Origin: Polyangiaceae bacterium
GTDB lineage: Bacteria > Myxococcota_A > Polyangia > Polyangiales > Polyangiaceae
DNA: 64,000 bases
Direction of reading: 5' to 3'
Assembly: GCA_025936045.1 (NCBI GenBank)
Contig: JAICUB010000016.1
Span: forward strand, 62,001-126,000
Shown: positions 47,692-57,776 of the stretch, piece by piece
How the letters are laid out: each line of letters begins with the position of its first letter
Numbering within the stretch: position 1 is the first letter of the stretch
Notes under the pieces: generated by a model
Seen by the model: only the letters and a program-made list of their open reading frames with translations
Databases searched by the model: none
Told to the model about the DNA's origin: nothing
Translations under genes and position numbers: made by a program

Positions 47692-48738
47692 ATGATGAAG
47701 TTTTTGCACCATTCCATGCTTATCGCGCTCGGCCTGTCCGCCGCCGCGCTCGCCTCGGCCTGTAGCAGCAGCTCGAGCGATGATGACTCGGGCTCCGGCG
47801 CGACGAGCGGCACGGGCGGCTCGACCGGTGGTACGGGCGGCTCGACCGGTGGCACGGGCGCTACGGGCGGCACCGGCGGTACGGGCACGACCGGCGGCAA
47901 CACGTGCGAGACCCCCGCTGGCGACACGACGCTCATTCCGAGCGACTCGGGATGGACCGACGCCAAGGACCCCTGCAATGACGTGGGCGTACAGGGCGCC
48001 TGGTACCCCTACGGCGACCAGTACGGCAGCGGTCCCGGCGACGCGAAGTGCACCAGGATCGGGATGCACATGGCTTCGGAGTGCGCGCAAATCACATCGC
48101 CGCCTCCGCCGCCGGCGATGGGCTTCACGAACACCGGTGGCTTCATGCACACGACCGGCAACGTGGAGCCGATCTTGGCCTGCCCCTCGATGCTCACGAC
48201 CTCGGGCTGCCCGATGAGCGACTTCTCAAACATGTGGGGCGCCGGCATCGGCTTCGACTTCAACGCCGACGGCGCCATCCCGAACGCCGACGGCACGACC
48301 ACCCCCGGCGCGAAGCACGTCTGGGACCCGGACATGTACGGCGTCATCGGTATTGCCTTCACCATCACGGGCACGCCGCTGAACTTCCGCGTCGAGTTCC
48401 CGATGCAGCTCACCGCCGCTGAAGCGGCTGCTGACTCCCCCCCGATCGATCCGGCCATCTTCCCCACCCCCACGACGGACGAGCACTCGGCTGGCGCTCC
48501 GTATTGGGGCGCGCAGGCGAACGGCGACGGCAAGTTCCCGAAGTCGCCCGTCACGGACGGCGTCGAGAACAAGATCTACTTCGACGACACGACCACGATG
48601 GGCATCGAGTCGCCGAAGACCACGGCGTACAAGTTCGACCGGCACCGCATGCTCGGCATGCAGTTCCACGTCGTCGCCGGCGCGAACACGCCGTACGACT
48701 TCACGATCTCGAACATCCGCTACCTCCGCACGCGCTGA
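47692..48738 (+). CDS. secreted lipoprotein, likely carbohydrate-binding (348 aa)
   Basis: ATG 47692 with GAGG upstream; signal peptide MMKFLHHSMLIALGLSAAAL and lipobox LASAC. A Ser/Asp cluster and a Thr/Gly repeat linker (to about 70) precede a single beta-sandwich-like domain: GVQGAWYPYGDQYGSG, MGFTNTGGFMHTTGNVEPIL, WGAGIGFDFNADGA, GVIGIAFTITGTPLNFRVEF and TPYDFTISNIRYLR. The layout resembles galactose-binding or CBM-type domains. It lies beside a GH8 gene, which supports a glycan-binding role. Confidence 0.6.
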   Translation: MMKFLHHSMLIALGLSAAALASACSSSSSDDDSGSGATSGTGGSTGGTGGSTGGTGATGGTGGTGTTGGNTCETPAGDTTLIPSDSGWTDAKDPCNDVGVQGAWYPYGDQYGSGPGDAKCTRIGMHMASECAQITSPPPPPAMGFTNTGGFMHTTGNVEPILACPSMLTTSGCPMSDFSNMWGAGIGFDFNADGAIPNADGTTTPGAKHVWDPDMYGVIGIAFTITGTPLNFRVEFPMQLTAAEAAADSPPIDPAIFPTPTTDEHSAGAPYWGAQANGDGKFPKSPVTDGVENKIYFDDTTTMGIESPKTTAYKFDRHRMLGMQFHVVAGANTPYDFTISNIRYLRTR

Positions 48739-48823
48739 GCGGTAGCTGACGCATCGCCGCGGGCGAGCTCCGGACGCCGAGTCCGGGCTCGCCCGTTGCG
48801 CTTTGTGGCGCTAACGTGCGCGA

Positions 48824-50146
48824 CTACTGCTGCGTGTAATCGATGAAATTGCCGGACATCACGAGCATCGTCACGACACGCAGCGTCTGCTGAAAGTAGC
48901 CCGTGGTGCCGCCGTTGCCGGTCGCGCCGAACGTGAAGGCGTCGTCGAGGAGCTTCTGGTGGCTCGCCATGCCCGAGACCCCCGCCGGCCCGATGAACGC
49001 CATATTCGGGAAGTTGCTCGTCTTCATCCCCGTGAGCGAATAGCCGTCGCCGATGTTCGCGGCGCCGACACCGTCGAAGAAGGTGCTGATCTTGTCGATG
49101 TACGTCTTGGCGTCGGGCGCGACGGTCGGACCATTGAAACAGAGGTCCATGCCGATGCGCCACGGCGCGCGGCAAGCGTCGTACTTGTAGGATTGGCTGA
49201 GATCGTAGCTCGTCGTGGTTTGGTCCGGGACTAGCCCGTATTGACCGCTCACCTGCGTCAGGATCTCGTAGTTACGCTTGATGACGATGTCCCAGTTGGC
49301 GTTGCCCGTGACCGTCTTGAACACGCGGAAGTACGCCGGGGAGAAGTAGTCGGGGTACGTCTTGTTGGTCGAGCCCCACTGGTCGCCGGGCGTGAGCATG
49401 CCGTCGCCCGCGACTTCGTTGAACATGATGGCCGCTGCCAACTTCTTCCCAGCAGCGTAATAGTCAGGCGAGGACCACTGACCGGATGCCATAAGCAAGG
49501 CCCAGGCCATGTCCTCATCCGCATCCGTCGCCGAGCCTGACCCCTGCGCGGCGACGGTGCCATCCGCATTCAAGTGCCAGTTCATTAGGCCCGCCATGTC
49601 GATGTGCCCCTGCGCACTAGCGTAGGCCCACAACCCATCAAACGTCGGCCGGTCACCCATATAGACAGCGGCAAGCATGCCGTAGCCGATGCCTTCTGAA
49701 ACCGTATCGTTGCCGTTTTCGGGCCGCTGCACGCGGAGCCCGGGACTCGCGCTGACTACGTAGGTGTTCTTCCACGTGGTGTAGATCGATTGCACCGTCG
49801 CCGACGCATTCGCGACCGTGGTCAGCGTGCAGAACGGCGGCTTCTCGTTTTGGGGATAGGCGAAGGGGCCACCTTGAATGAATTGCTGCGCTCCCGCGCT
49901 GCCGCTCGAGCCGCCGGTGCCGCCCTTCGCTCCCGCCGCCGACCCACCCATGGCACCGGTTCCACCCTGCGCGCCCGCACCGCCTGCAGAGCTCGTGGCC
50001 CCGGTCGAGCCGGCCCCGCCGCCAGGTAGCATGGCTGCACCGTTGTCGTCATCGTCATCAGAGTTGCCCTCCTTGCCACTACACCCAGCGAACGTGCCCA
50101 GGGACAGAAGAAGCAAGGTTAAGCCAACAGATCTTTGCAACGCCAA
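48824..50146 (-). CDS. glycoside hydrolase family 8 endoglucanase lipoprotein (440 aa)
   Basis: The signal peptide MALQRSVGLTLLLLSLGTFA is followed by lipobox GC, an acidic stretch and a Gly/Ser/Ala linker (to about 90). The (alpha/alpha)6 barrel carries the GH8 general-acid region NDTVSEGIGYGMLAAVYMGD (Glu near residue 148) and the conserved ATDADEDMAWALLMASGQW (Asp pair). It also has YFSPAYFRVFKTVTGN and CRAPWRIGMDLCFNG. It should cut internal beta-1,4-glucan links of cellulose or related polymers at the cell surface. Confidence 0.85.
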   Translation of the reverse strand: MALQRSVGLTLLLLSLGTFAGCSGKEGNSDDDDDNGAAMLPGGGAGSTGATSSAGGAGAQGGTGAMGGSAAGAKGGTGGSSGSAGAQQFIQGGPFAYPQNEKPPFCTLTTVANASATVQSIYTTWKNTYVVSASPGLRVQRPENGNDTVSEGIGYGMLAAVYMGDRPTFDGLWAYASAQGHIDMAGLMNWHLNADGTVAAQGSGSATDADEDMAWALLMASGQWSSPDYYAAGKKLAAAIMFNEVAGDGMLTPGDQWGSTNKTYPDYFSPAYFRVFKTVTGNANWDIVIKRNYEILTQVSGQYGLVPDQTTTSYDLSQSYKYDACRAPWRIGMDLCFNGPTVAPDAKTYIDKISTFFDGVGAANIGDGYSLTGMKTSNFPNMAFIGPAGVSGMASHQKLLDDAFTFGATGNGGTTGYFQQTLRVVTMLVMSGNFIDYTQQ

Positions 50147-50466
50147 GGCTCCTCTATGAAGGGTAGCGCAGCTCAGGGTGTCGAACCACCTCGAGGGGCA
50201 ACTGGGCGTAAGGAACTAGAATTCGACCGGCACGAAGCTGGCGAAATAGCCCAACTTCCCGTGTGGCGCGAAGCTACCAGGGCGCACCGAACGCGCTTTT
50301 CAAAATTCAATTGACTGCTCGGAGCTAAGGGGAGTACACGACAAGTACAGTGGGCGTGAGGACGAAGAAGCTTCGTCCGCGACGGATCTCAATCCGTCCT
50401 GAATTTCGGTGGAGGGATCATGGGAATCGCAAATAGGGTTTTATTCGCGCTCGTGCTCGCCGTGTC

Positions 50467-53031
50467 ATGCTTGTGTCATCGACCGGCGGCGCCCATTCGT
50501 GGTGCGTGACCGGCACTCCAATGGCGCCCAACGGATCCACGGATCCGATGACGAACACGATCGTCGGAAACGTCTGTGGCAATGCTCCGAGCTGTTGCGC
50601 GTCGGGGGGACGCTGGAGCCTTTCGTGTGTACAGATGGCCGCCTCGTACGCGAAACAAAACAATCTCGCTGGCGGTGACTTCTGCGGGCGATTTGCCTGG
50701 GCTCAGGGCCCTATTCCCGGCACCGGCCAATACTACCCGCGCGATTTCAATCTGATCGCGGTCGCCGGAGGGATTAATGGGCTGCGAGACGTCGAAGGCC
50801 CCGTCGGGGCTGCGGGTGGTGTGAGCTTCGCTGCTTTCAACCTCAACATCAAACGACGCGAGCCAGTGGCGCTCCTCGCGGGCGGGGGTGCCTTCATCAC
50901 TCAGGGCACCATCTACGGTAACGTCGTCTATGGCAATACTCTCTCTGACCCGCAGGTCACCTTTTTCGACTCCCCTACTCCGAATGCCAACCCTCCGGTT
51001 TCGAACCCTTTCCCGGTCAACTTTGACGCCGTCTGCAACAACCTCGTGGCCATGTCACAGGCGCTTCAACGCTACGATGCCATCCCGGCGACGAAGCAGT
51101 ACAGCACAATAACGTTCACGGGAACGGATCCTGAACTCAATGTCTTCTCGCTGGCATCGAGCGCACTCAGCGGCGCGACCGCTTACACGTTCAATGTGCC
51201 GCAGAACTCGAGCGTAATTGTCAATGTCACGGGCGCCGACCCAAGCTTCAGAAACGCCGGATTCGTCGGCGCAATACCGCCGCAACTTCTCTGGAACTTT
51301 CCGAACGCGACGATGCTGACGTTGAACGGTGTGGGGTTCATGGGTTCGATTTTGGCGCCCCAAGCAGCCGCGAATATGCAGAATGGCTCGGTCACAGGCA
51401 CTGCGGTCGTCGGGTCCGCCGGCTCCGCCATGGTAGAGTTCTACTCCGTTCCCTTCCGAATTCCCGCTTGTCGTGGGGGCCTTTGTCTCGACGCCACGTG
51501 GTCATCCACCGCGTACGTCAGCGATGACGGGACTGCTGCCGACCTGGCGAACGAAGCGGGGTTCTTGCAAATTACCGGCGGCAGCTACGTCGCTGAGAAC
51601 CAGTCGCGGTTCGATGCGACCAACCGCATCTGGTACTCCTTCTTACCGGCGCAGATTCAGCCCAAAACGAAACCTCTCGCAGTATTTTTCAACGGCGGGC
51701 CCGGCTCAGCAACCTCTGCCGTCCTTTTTGCCTTCAATACTGGTCCGTGGACGTTGGACCCCGACAAGGTTGGGAGTGCCAGAATCATTCCGAATTCCGC
51801 CAGCTATTGGGGCCAGTTTGCGAACCTGCTCTACATCGATGCCCCAGCAACGGGATTTTCGTACCCATTGGCGAATAGCACCGGCTGCACTGGCGCCAAT
51901 TGCAAGCCCGATCTCGGAATCGATATCGATCGGGATGCTGGCGATTTCGACCGCGTGATTCTACGCTTTCTCCAACGTCATCCTCAGATTCGACAAAATC
52001 GCGTAGTTCTCGTCGGCGAGAGTTACGGCGGCACCCGCGCGACATTCATGTTGAACTACTTGTTCAACTATACCTCAATCGCAATGTCGGGGTCGCCTTA
52101 TATCGATCTGCAACTGAACAACGACGAGACCAGCTACTTTTTATCGGTTTTCGGCACTCCCACGCCGAGCACAGCGCAAATTGCGTCGAAGTTCGGGCAT
52201 CAGGTACTGATCGAGCCTGCGGTCATCGGCCACGAACAATACCTCAACCTCGTCTCCAGTAGTCTACCGAATGGCACCCCCGAGCCGACATGCTTGGCAC
52301 CCAAGCCCGGAGATGGTGCCTGCACGACAATGATTCCAGGCACAACGGGAACAGCCGATTCGCCTCCAACCTGTGACGAATACGACTGCATGAAGCCTTT
52401 CGGCTGGTCCGACGGTCAGGAGCAGACGGCGGCGAGTCGCCTTGTGAGCATCAGCGTTCTGAACACCGCGATCGGGGCCGATGTGAGGTTGATCGAGTGG
52501 ATGAAAGCGTCCTCGAGAACGAATGCCTATGGGCGCAACGATGGGACGATCGTCCAATCGAACGAGATGACCGCTACCTTCGGAACGCTGGGCCCCGAGG
52601 ACAACTATTTCCTGAGGGACAACAACAATGTGTTCTCGGGGTTCAAGACGGCCAGACAATGGAACTCTACGGGAGCCGGATTGATCAGCGGGACAGCGTT
52701 TGTGAACAATCTTCACAATGGGGTATCGACATTCCTTACCGTTTCGCAGCACGACACCATCGTTTGGTCGCCGCAGATCCCGCTAGGAATGGCATACCTT
52801 CAGCAGCAAAATCCCACGTTCGCAATGCTAATTTCTGGGGTGGGATACGACCCCATGGCCCGCACGGTTCTGCCCCGTCCAGGCACCATGTCTCTCACGT
52901 ATACCTCCAATACGGACCAGCGCGTCGTCACCATGCCGCATTACTACGACGCGGGGCATAGCGTAACGATCCGCGGCTCGACCGACCTACTCGCTGATGT
53001 CCTCAAGTGGTACCCATCCACCCCGCACTGA
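50467..53031 (+). CDS. choice-of-anchor A plus serine carboxypeptidase (S10) fusion (854 aa), signal peptide out of frame
   Basis: Residues about 60-340 form a choice-of-anchor A domain (FNLIAVAGGINGLRDVEGPV, LLAGGGAFITQGTIYGNVVY, NATMLTLNGVGFMGSILAPQ). From about 370 a peptidase S10 domain follows: LAVFFNGGPGSATSAVLFAF (oxyanion), LLYIDAPATGFSYP, VVLVGESYGGTRATFMLNYL (Ser near 518) and YYDAGHSVTIRG (His). The frame begins at ATG 50467 without a signal peptide, yet ATG 50420, with GGAGGGATC before it, reads MGIANRVLFALVLAVSCLC and then stops. The true protein probably starts at 50420 with a frame change near 50467. Its GC content is lower than in neighbouring genes. Confidence 0.75.
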   Translation: MLVSSTGGAHSWCVTGTPMAPNGSTDPMTNTIVGNVCGNAPSCCASGGRWSLSCVQMAASYAKQNNLAGGDFCGRFAWAQGPIPGTGQYYPRDFNLIAVAGGINGLRDVEGPVGAAGGVSFAAFNLNIKRREPVALLAGGGAFITQGTIYGNVVYGNTLSDPQVTFFDSPTPNANPPVSNPFPVNFDAVCNNLVAMSQALQRYDAIPATKQYSTITFTGTDPELNVFSLASSALSGATAYTFNVPQNSSVIVNVTGADPSFRNAGFVGAIPPQLLWNFPNATMLTLNGVGFMGSILAPQAAANMQNGSVTGTAVVGSAGSAMVEFYSVPFRIPACRGGLCLDATWSSTAYVSDDGTAADLANEAGFLQITGGSYVAENQSRFDATNRIWYSFLPAQIQPKTKPLAVFFNGGPGSATSAVLFAFNTGPWTLDPDKVGSARIIPNSASYWGQFANLLYIDAPATGFSYPLANSTGCTGANCKPDLGIDIDRDAGDFDRVILRFLQRHPQIRQNRVVLVGESYGGTRATFMLNYLFNYTSIAMSGSPYIDLQLNNDETSYFLSVFGTPTPSTAQIASKFGHQVLIEPAVIGHEQYLNLVSSSLPNGTPEPTCLAPKPGDGACTTMIPGTTGTADSPPTCDEYDCMKPFGWSDGQEQTAASRLVSISVLNTAIGADVRLIEWMKASSRTNAYGRNDGTIVQSNEMTATFGTLGPEDNYFLRDNNNVFSGFKTARQWNSTGAGLISGTAFVNNLHNGVSTFLTVSQHDTIVWSPQIPLGMAYLQQQNPTFAMLISGVGYDPMARTVLPRPGTMSLTYTSNTDQRVVTMPHYYDAGHSVTIRGSTDLLADVLKWYPSTPH

Positions 53032-53083
53032 GCACCGCGACGAGGCAGGAACCTCGGAGCGGAAGTGTACGTGCGCGCCGCGC

Positions 53084-53635
53084 GTGCGGCACCGGTCCGC
53101 GGTTCTCGCACTGTCAGTCATCCTGGCCTGCGGCGGCCGTTCGTCGAACAGAGCACTCCCGATCTCGGCGGGCGGCGGCGTTCCTAACATGGCCGACGCC
53201 AGCGGCGCTGGCATCCAAAGTAACGATACGGGAGGTGCCTCCGCGACGGACGCCAAGGGCGGTAGCCCTAGCGGCGCCGGCTCGGGGAGTCTGTGCTGCG
53301 TCATGCCCGCTAGCGGCGGAAGCGGGGGATTGGGCGCCGGCGACCACTCGGTGGGCGGCGGTGACACGTGTGACGACAGCACATTATGGCTAGAAATCAA
53401 CGAAGGTTCGGTAGGTGGCCTTGGTGAATGTCACGCTGCAAGCGCTACGTTGGCTCCGGATGAGCACCTCGGTCCGACACGCGGAGTCGTCGTCATCGAT
53501 GCTGACGGCCGTGTGGTGGATAACACGGGCCTCACCGGATCACGCAAGAACGATTGGCTTGCCCAACTGATGGACCAGCGGTGGATTTGTCTCGCGGGGC
53601 AGTCAATCGGCTACAAGTGCACGATCGCCGCTTGA
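53084..53635 (+). CDS. lipoprotein of unknown function (183 aa)
   Basis: GTG 53084 gives a perfect lipoprotein signal (VRHRSAVLALSVILACGGRS, lipobox ILAC). An upstream ATG at 52997 lies inside the carboxypeptidase gene and would bury the signal, so it is less likely. A Gly/Ser/Ala linker leads to a small domain with LWLEINEGSVGGLGECHAAS and WLAQLMDQRWICLAGQSIGY. Two Cys may pair. No family is recognised. Confidence 0.5.
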   Translation: MRHRSAVLALSVILACGGRSSNRALPISAGGGVPNMADASGAGIQSNDTGGASATDAKGGSPSGAGSGSLCCVMPASGGSGGLGAGDHSVGGGDTCDDSTLWLEINEGSVGGLGECHAASATLAPDEHLGPTRGVVVIDADGRVVDNTGLTGSRKNDWLAQLMDQRWICLAGQSIGYKCTIAA

Positions 53636-53650
53636 CGGCATGAATCACCG

Positions 53651-54241
53651 CTAACGCGGGGCCGGACTCGGCGGCAGGGTCGCTCTGGCGTACTTCTTGA
53701 GAAAGTCAACGTAGCGCCCGTTCGGATGGTGCGTGAGGTAATTGCGGCCTTCGAGGCGCGCGCGCAGAGGGTCATGCTGGTTGAAAATCGCCGCGACGAG
53801 GAGCGCGTCGCGCTCGTCAGCGTAAGGACCGTCCGGAAATCGCTCCTGGTCGGCGCGCGCAAGCGCCTCGGCCTCGCCGGGATTTGCAACGAGAGCGTGG
53901 CGAATCTCGGTGATTATGGGCGGCGACGCGGGCACTGCTGCTCCGGCGTCGGCGCTCGCGGTGTCTGCCGGGGCCGACACCGCCGAGGACGCCCCCCCGG
54001 CCACCTGAGGCGAGCCAGCATCTGCGAGCGAGCTCGGTTCGACACTCGGCGACGGAGCGAAGCTCGGTGTCGGAGCGAAGCTCCGCGTCGCTGCCGAAGA
54101 GGTGCGCCGGGCGACGGGCTCAGATTCGCTTTGGCGGGACGCCGATGCGGCCCGGCTCGGCTGGCGCGTCGACCACCAATAGATGAAGGCGACGCAAGCC
54201 AGCATCGCAAGCGCAACGTCCCTGCTCCACCGGCGCCACAT
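53651..54241 (-). CDS. membrane-anchored protein with C-terminal helical repeat (196 aa)
   Basis: The N-terminal anchor is DVALAMLACVAFIYWWST. A Ser/Ala/Pro-rich linker follows to about 110, then EIRHALVANPGEAEALARAD and DPLRARLEGRNYLTHHPNGR, a TPR/YbgF-like helical pattern. Similar short proteins accompany secretion or sigma/anti-sigma systems in myxobacteria. Function unknown. Confidence 0.55.
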   Translation of the reverse strand: MWRRWSRDVALAMLACVAFIYWWSTRQPSRAASASRQSESEPVARRTSSAATRSFAPTPSFAPSPSVEPSSLADAGSPQVAGGASSAVSAPADTASADAGAAVPASPPIITEIRHALVANPGEAEALARADQERFPDGPYADERDALLVAAIFNQHDPLRARLEGRNYLTHHPNGRYVDFLKKYARATLPPSPAPR

Positions 54242-54293
54242 GTTCGGGGTCTTACTCCAAGAGCTTGCGCAAGCAATGCTAAGCGCCCGCGTT

Positions 54294-56723
54294 TTACGCC
54301 TCGCACTCCACTTCGACCGTCGAGCCCGCGGGCGCGTACGGCACGAGGTGGCCCTCGACGGCTTTGCCGTTCACCTTGAGCGACACCTTGCCGGCGCGGC
54401 CCTGGTTCTTCACGCGGATCCGGTACGTCGCGCCGCGACAACGCCGCTCGATCGTGAAGTCGGCAATGTCTTTGCCGATGCAGGGGCGCACCGACAAGCC
54501 GTCCCACTCCGGCTTCACACCGAGCAGGTGCTGCGACACGGCAACGAAGTTCCACGCGGCGGTGCCGGTGAGCCACGAGTTCTTGGCTTCGCCGTGGCGC
54601 ACGGCGTCCTTGCCCGCGATCATCTGCGAATAGACGTAGGGTTCCGTGCGGTGCACGTCGCTGATCTCTTCGAGGTACGCGGGGGCGATCTTCTTATAGT
54701 ACTCGAACGCTTGGTCACCGCGGCCGAGCAGCGTCTCCCCGATGATGACCCAGGGATTGTTGTGGCAGAAGATGCCCGCGTTCTCTTTGTAGCCGGGCGG
54801 GTACGAGGAAATCTCCCCGAGCTCGAGGTGATACTCCTTGTACGCCGGCTGCTGGAGCACGATGCCGTACTTCGTGTCGAGCCGCGACTTCACCGAGTCG
54901 AGCGCCTTTTTCACGTGGCCGCTCTCGAGGCCGATGCCGGCCATCGAGCAGTAACCCTGCGGCTCGATGAAGATCTGCCCGTCTTCGTTTTCCTTGCTGC
55001 CGACCTTGTTGCCGAAAAAGTCGTAGGCGCGCAGGTACCACTCGCCGTCCCAACCGTGCTGGAGCACGGTGTCGCTCATCTGCTTCACGAGCTCACGGGC
55101 CTTCTGCGCCTCGTCGGAGAGTCCGCGCTTTTCCGCGAGCACCGCGTACTCCGGCCCGATGTGCACGAACATGCCGGCGATGAAGATCGACTCCGCCGTC
55201 CGCCCCACGCGGTTACCGGTCGTCTGATACGGCTCGTCCGGCGTCTCCGAAAAGCAATTCAGGTTCAAACAATCGTTCCAATCCGCGCGGCCGATGAGCG
55301 GCAGTCCGTGCGGACCGAGATTGTTCGTCACGTGATAAAACGAGCGTTTGAGGTGCTCGAAGAGCGACGCCTTGTTCTTCTCGTCGTTGTCGAAGGGCAC
55401 CTGCTCGTCGAGGATGCCGTAGTCGCCGGTCTCCTTGATGTAGGCGGCCGTCCCGAGGATGAGCCAGAGCGGGTCGTCGTTGAAGCCGCTGCCTACGTCG
55501 TTGTTCCCGCGCTTCGTGAGCGGCTGGTACTGGTGGTACGCGCTGCCGTCGGCAAACTGCGTCGAGGCGATGTCGATGATGCGCTCGCGCGCCCGCTCCG
55601 GCACGAGATGCACGAAGCCGAGCAGGTCCTGGTTCGAATCGCGGAACCCCATGCCGCGACCGATGCCGGACTCGAAGTACGACGCACTCCGCGACATGTT
55701 GAACGTCACCATGCACTGGTACGGATTCCAGACGTTCACCATGCGGTTCAGCTTTTCGTCGGACGACGAGAGCCGATAGCTCGACAAGAGCCCGGACCAG
55801 TGCGCCTTGAGCTTTTCGAACGCCGTATTCACCTGCTCGGGCGTCGAGAATTGCGCGATGAGCGCCTTGGCGCGGCGTTTGTTGATGACGCCCGGCTTCT
55901 CCCACTTCTCTTCCTTCGGATTCTCGACGTAGCCGAGCACGAAGACGAGCGTCTTCGACTCACCCGGCGCGAGCTTCACGTCGAGCGAGTGCGACGCGAC
56001 GGGCGACCAGCCACTCGCGACCGAGTTCTTGCTCTTGCCCGCGCGCACGACGTCCGGCTCGTGAAAGCCGTTGTAGAGCCCGATGAACGACTCGCGATCG
56101 GTGTCGAAGCCCGCGATCGGCTGGTTGACGTGATAAAAAGCGAAGTGGTTCCGGCGCTCGCGGTATTCATGCTTGTGATAAATCGTGGCGCCGTCGACCT
56201 CGACTTCACCCGTGCTCAGGTTCCGCTGAAAGTTCGTCTGGTCGTCGTGCGCGTTCCACAGACAGAACTCGAGGAACGAGAAGAGCCGCACCTCGCGCGG
56301 GCTCGTCGTCTCGTTGCGTAGCGTCACCTGGTGCACTTCGGCGTCCACGCCGTCCGGCACGAACGCGAGGAGCTCGACCGCGAGCCCGCGGCGCTTACCC
56401 GTGATGCGCGTGTAGCCGAGCCCGTGACGGCACTCGAAGGACTCGAGCTCCGCCTTCACCGGCATGTACGAGGGGCTCCAGACGTCGCCGTCCGTCTCAC
56501 GCACGTAGAAGTAACGGCCGCCCGAGTCGGTCGGTACGTTGTTGTAGCGGAAGCGCAGAATGCGGCGCAGGCGCGCGTCGCGGTAGAAGCAATAGCCGCC
56601 GGCCTGGTGCGAAATCAGCCCGAAGAAGCGCTCCGATCCGAGGTAGTTGATCCACGGATAAGGGGTCTTCGGAGTGGTGATGACGTATTCTTTGCGTTCG
56701 TCGTCGAAATGGCCGTAGCGCAT
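54294..56723 (-). CDS. cellobiose phosphorylase, GH94 (809 aa)
   Basis: The N-terminus [20 protein letters not shown] and [20 protein letters not shown] is near-diagnostic for cellobiose phosphorylases, and the length of 809 aa equals the usual 810. [17 protein letters not shown] (acceptor-site Arg/Asp) and [15 protein letters not shown] (general acid Asp near 480) are present, and a C-terminal beta sandwich ends the protein. It cleaves cellobiose with phosphate to glucose-1-phosphate and glucose in the cytoplasm. There is no signal peptide, as expected. It pairs with the GH8 cellulase of the same region. Confidence 0.93.
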   Translation of the reverse strand: MRYGHFDDERKEYVITTPKTPYPWINYLGSERFFGLISHQAGGYCFYRDARLRRILRFRYNNVPTDSGGRYFYVRETDGDVWSPSYMPVKAELESFECRHGLGYTRITGKRRGLAVELLAFVPDGVDAEVHQVTLRNETTSPREVRLFSFLEFCLWNAHDDQTNFQRNLSTGEVEVDGATIYHKHEYRERRNHFAFYHVNQPIAGFDTDRESFIGLYNGFHEPDVVRAGKSKNSVASGWSPVASHSLDVKLAPGESKTLVFVLGYVENPKEEKWEKPGVINKRRAKALIAQFSTPEQVNTAFEKLKAHWSGLLSSYRLSSSDEKLNRMVNVWNPYQCMVTFNMSRSASYFESGIGRGMGFRDSNQDLLGFVHLVPERARERIIDIASTQFADGSAYHQYQPLTKRGNNDVGSGFNDDPLWLILGTAAYIKETGDYGILDEQVPFDNDEKNKASLFEHLKRSFYHVTNNLGPHGLPLIGRADWNDCLNLNCFSETPDEPYQTTGNRVGRTAESIFIAGMFVHIGPEYAVLAEKRGLSDEAQKARELVKQMSDTVLQHGWDGEWYLRAYDFFGNKVGSKENEDGQIFIEPQGYCSMAGIGLESGHVKKALDSVKSRLDTKYGIVLQQPAYKEYHLELGEISSYPPGYKENAGIFCHNNPWVIIGETLLGRGDQAFEYYKKIAPAYLEEISDVHRTEPYVYSQMIAGKDAVRHGEAKNSWLTGTAAWNFVAVSQHLLGVKPEWDGLSVRPCIGKDIADFTIERRCRGATYRIRVKNQGRAGKVSLKVNGKAVEGHLVPYAPAGSTVEVECEA

Positions 56724-56828
56724 GCGAATCTCCGTTATAGCCTCAGGCAGGCTCGCCGCGCGAGCCGAAGCGCTCCGAGCGTGGAGGTACCTTCTCCGTC
56801 CGCCCAGCGCTCAATAATCCACAAGGGT

Positions 56829-56889
56829 GACCCGCCCCTTCACGGAGCGGGTCGGCGAACCAAGACGTCCCGAAACGGGACGTCCTTTT
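56829..56889 (-). terminator. double hairpin between the CBM-like lipoprotein gene and GH94
   Basis: Two stems lie directly after the stop of the leftward gene at 56888. GACGTCCC/GGGACGTC (56864-56871, 56877-56884, loop GAAAC) and GACCCGC/GCGGGTC (56829-56835, 56847-56853). Poly-T is weak on the minus strand, so termination may be incomplete and the region could also act bidirectionally. Confidence 0.5.
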
Positions 56890-57631
56890 ACTTGCAACCG
56901 ACGAACTGAATTTCGTCGATCGAGACGTCGAACTTGGCGCCCTTTTCGGCGCACTGGAACTGGATGCCGTAGATCTTCGACGGGTCGATGCCCCCGTCTT
57001 TCGGGCCCCAGTCTTCCTGCTTCATCGCGCGCCACGGCACCGTGTAATAAACCCACTCGGTGGTGAGGTTCATGTCGAGGCCGTGGTCGTTGAAGCACTG
57101 ATGGCAGAGCTTTCCGTCGGGATCGGTCTGCGCGTCGGGCACCTTCAGGCGGATGTGACCGGTCGATTCAGGGCTGTTTTTCTTCGCCCAGAAGCCGATG
57201 CCGCCGTACTTGCTCGCGTCGTACCAGCCCTTCGGATCGACGAAGTTCATGCCCATGCCGGCGTAGACGATGTCGGCGCCGCCGATCGTGCCCTTCATGC
57301 GCGCGGCGTGCGCCGAGCCGTTGGCCCCTCCCTCGCTCATCTCGAAGGTGCCGCCCTTGGCGCCCGAGAGCGGCCACACGTCGGAGCCGCCGTTGTCCTT
57401 CGAGTCGTCGAACGTGTACCAGTAGCCGCCGCGGCCCTGGATGAAGTTCGTCTTGTTCTGCGATTCGCAATCGGAAATCATCGCCGTCGCCGCGGGACAG
57501 GGGCGACCCTCCGGAAGCTCTTTGGTCTTCGGCGAGGTCGGATCGATTCTCGAGACGCAGGCGCCGAGGCCAAGCGCCATCGCGCCCATGCAGCCGAGGG
57601 CCGCGCACATCATCTGTCGTTGCATGCTCAT
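56888..57631 (-). CDS. lipoprotein with carbohydrate-binding-like domain (247 aa)
   Basis: ATG 57631 (MSMQRQMMCAALGCMGAMAL) with lipobox LGAC near 25. The mature protein is one beta-sandwich domain: GRGGYWYTFDDSKDNGGSDV, MKGTIGGADIVYAGMGMNFV, YGGIGFWAKKNSPESTGHIR, WVYYTVPWRAMKQEDWG and KFDVSIDEIQFVGC. This is the CIA30/CBM-like pattern seen beside cellulases (W-Y-T-F-D-D start and D-E-I-x-F end). It lies upstream of GH94 in the same direction and probably binds glucans at the outer membrane. Confidence 0.65.
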   Translation of the reverse strand: MSMQRQMMCAALGCMGAMALGLGACVSRIDPTSPKTKELPEGRPCPAATAMISDCESQNKTNFIQGRGGYWYTFDDSKDNGGSDVWPLSGAKGGTFEMSEGGANGSAHAARMKGTIGGADIVYAGMGMNFVDPKGWYDASKYGGIGFWAKKNSPESTGHIRLKVPDAQTDPDGKLCHQCFNDHGLDMNLTTEWVYYTVPWRAMKQEDWGPKDGGIDPSKIYGIQFQCAEKGAKFDVSIDEIQFVGCK

Positions 57632-57776
57632 CACCTGGAGTAGCCCGAGCCGGGCGGGTGGACCCCGTTGGGGGGTACCGACGGCGCCCCGGGCGGCGGC
57701 ATGTTGGTCCGCCGCGGGGCGGCGTGTCAATCGGCTTCTGGAACCGGTACCAGCGCCCCCGGCGGCCGCCCGCCGC

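Noticed and set aside
54183..56321. 712-codon rightward frame opposite GH94
   Set aside because: It is a shadow frame of cellobiose phosphorylase, with no domain or plausible start.
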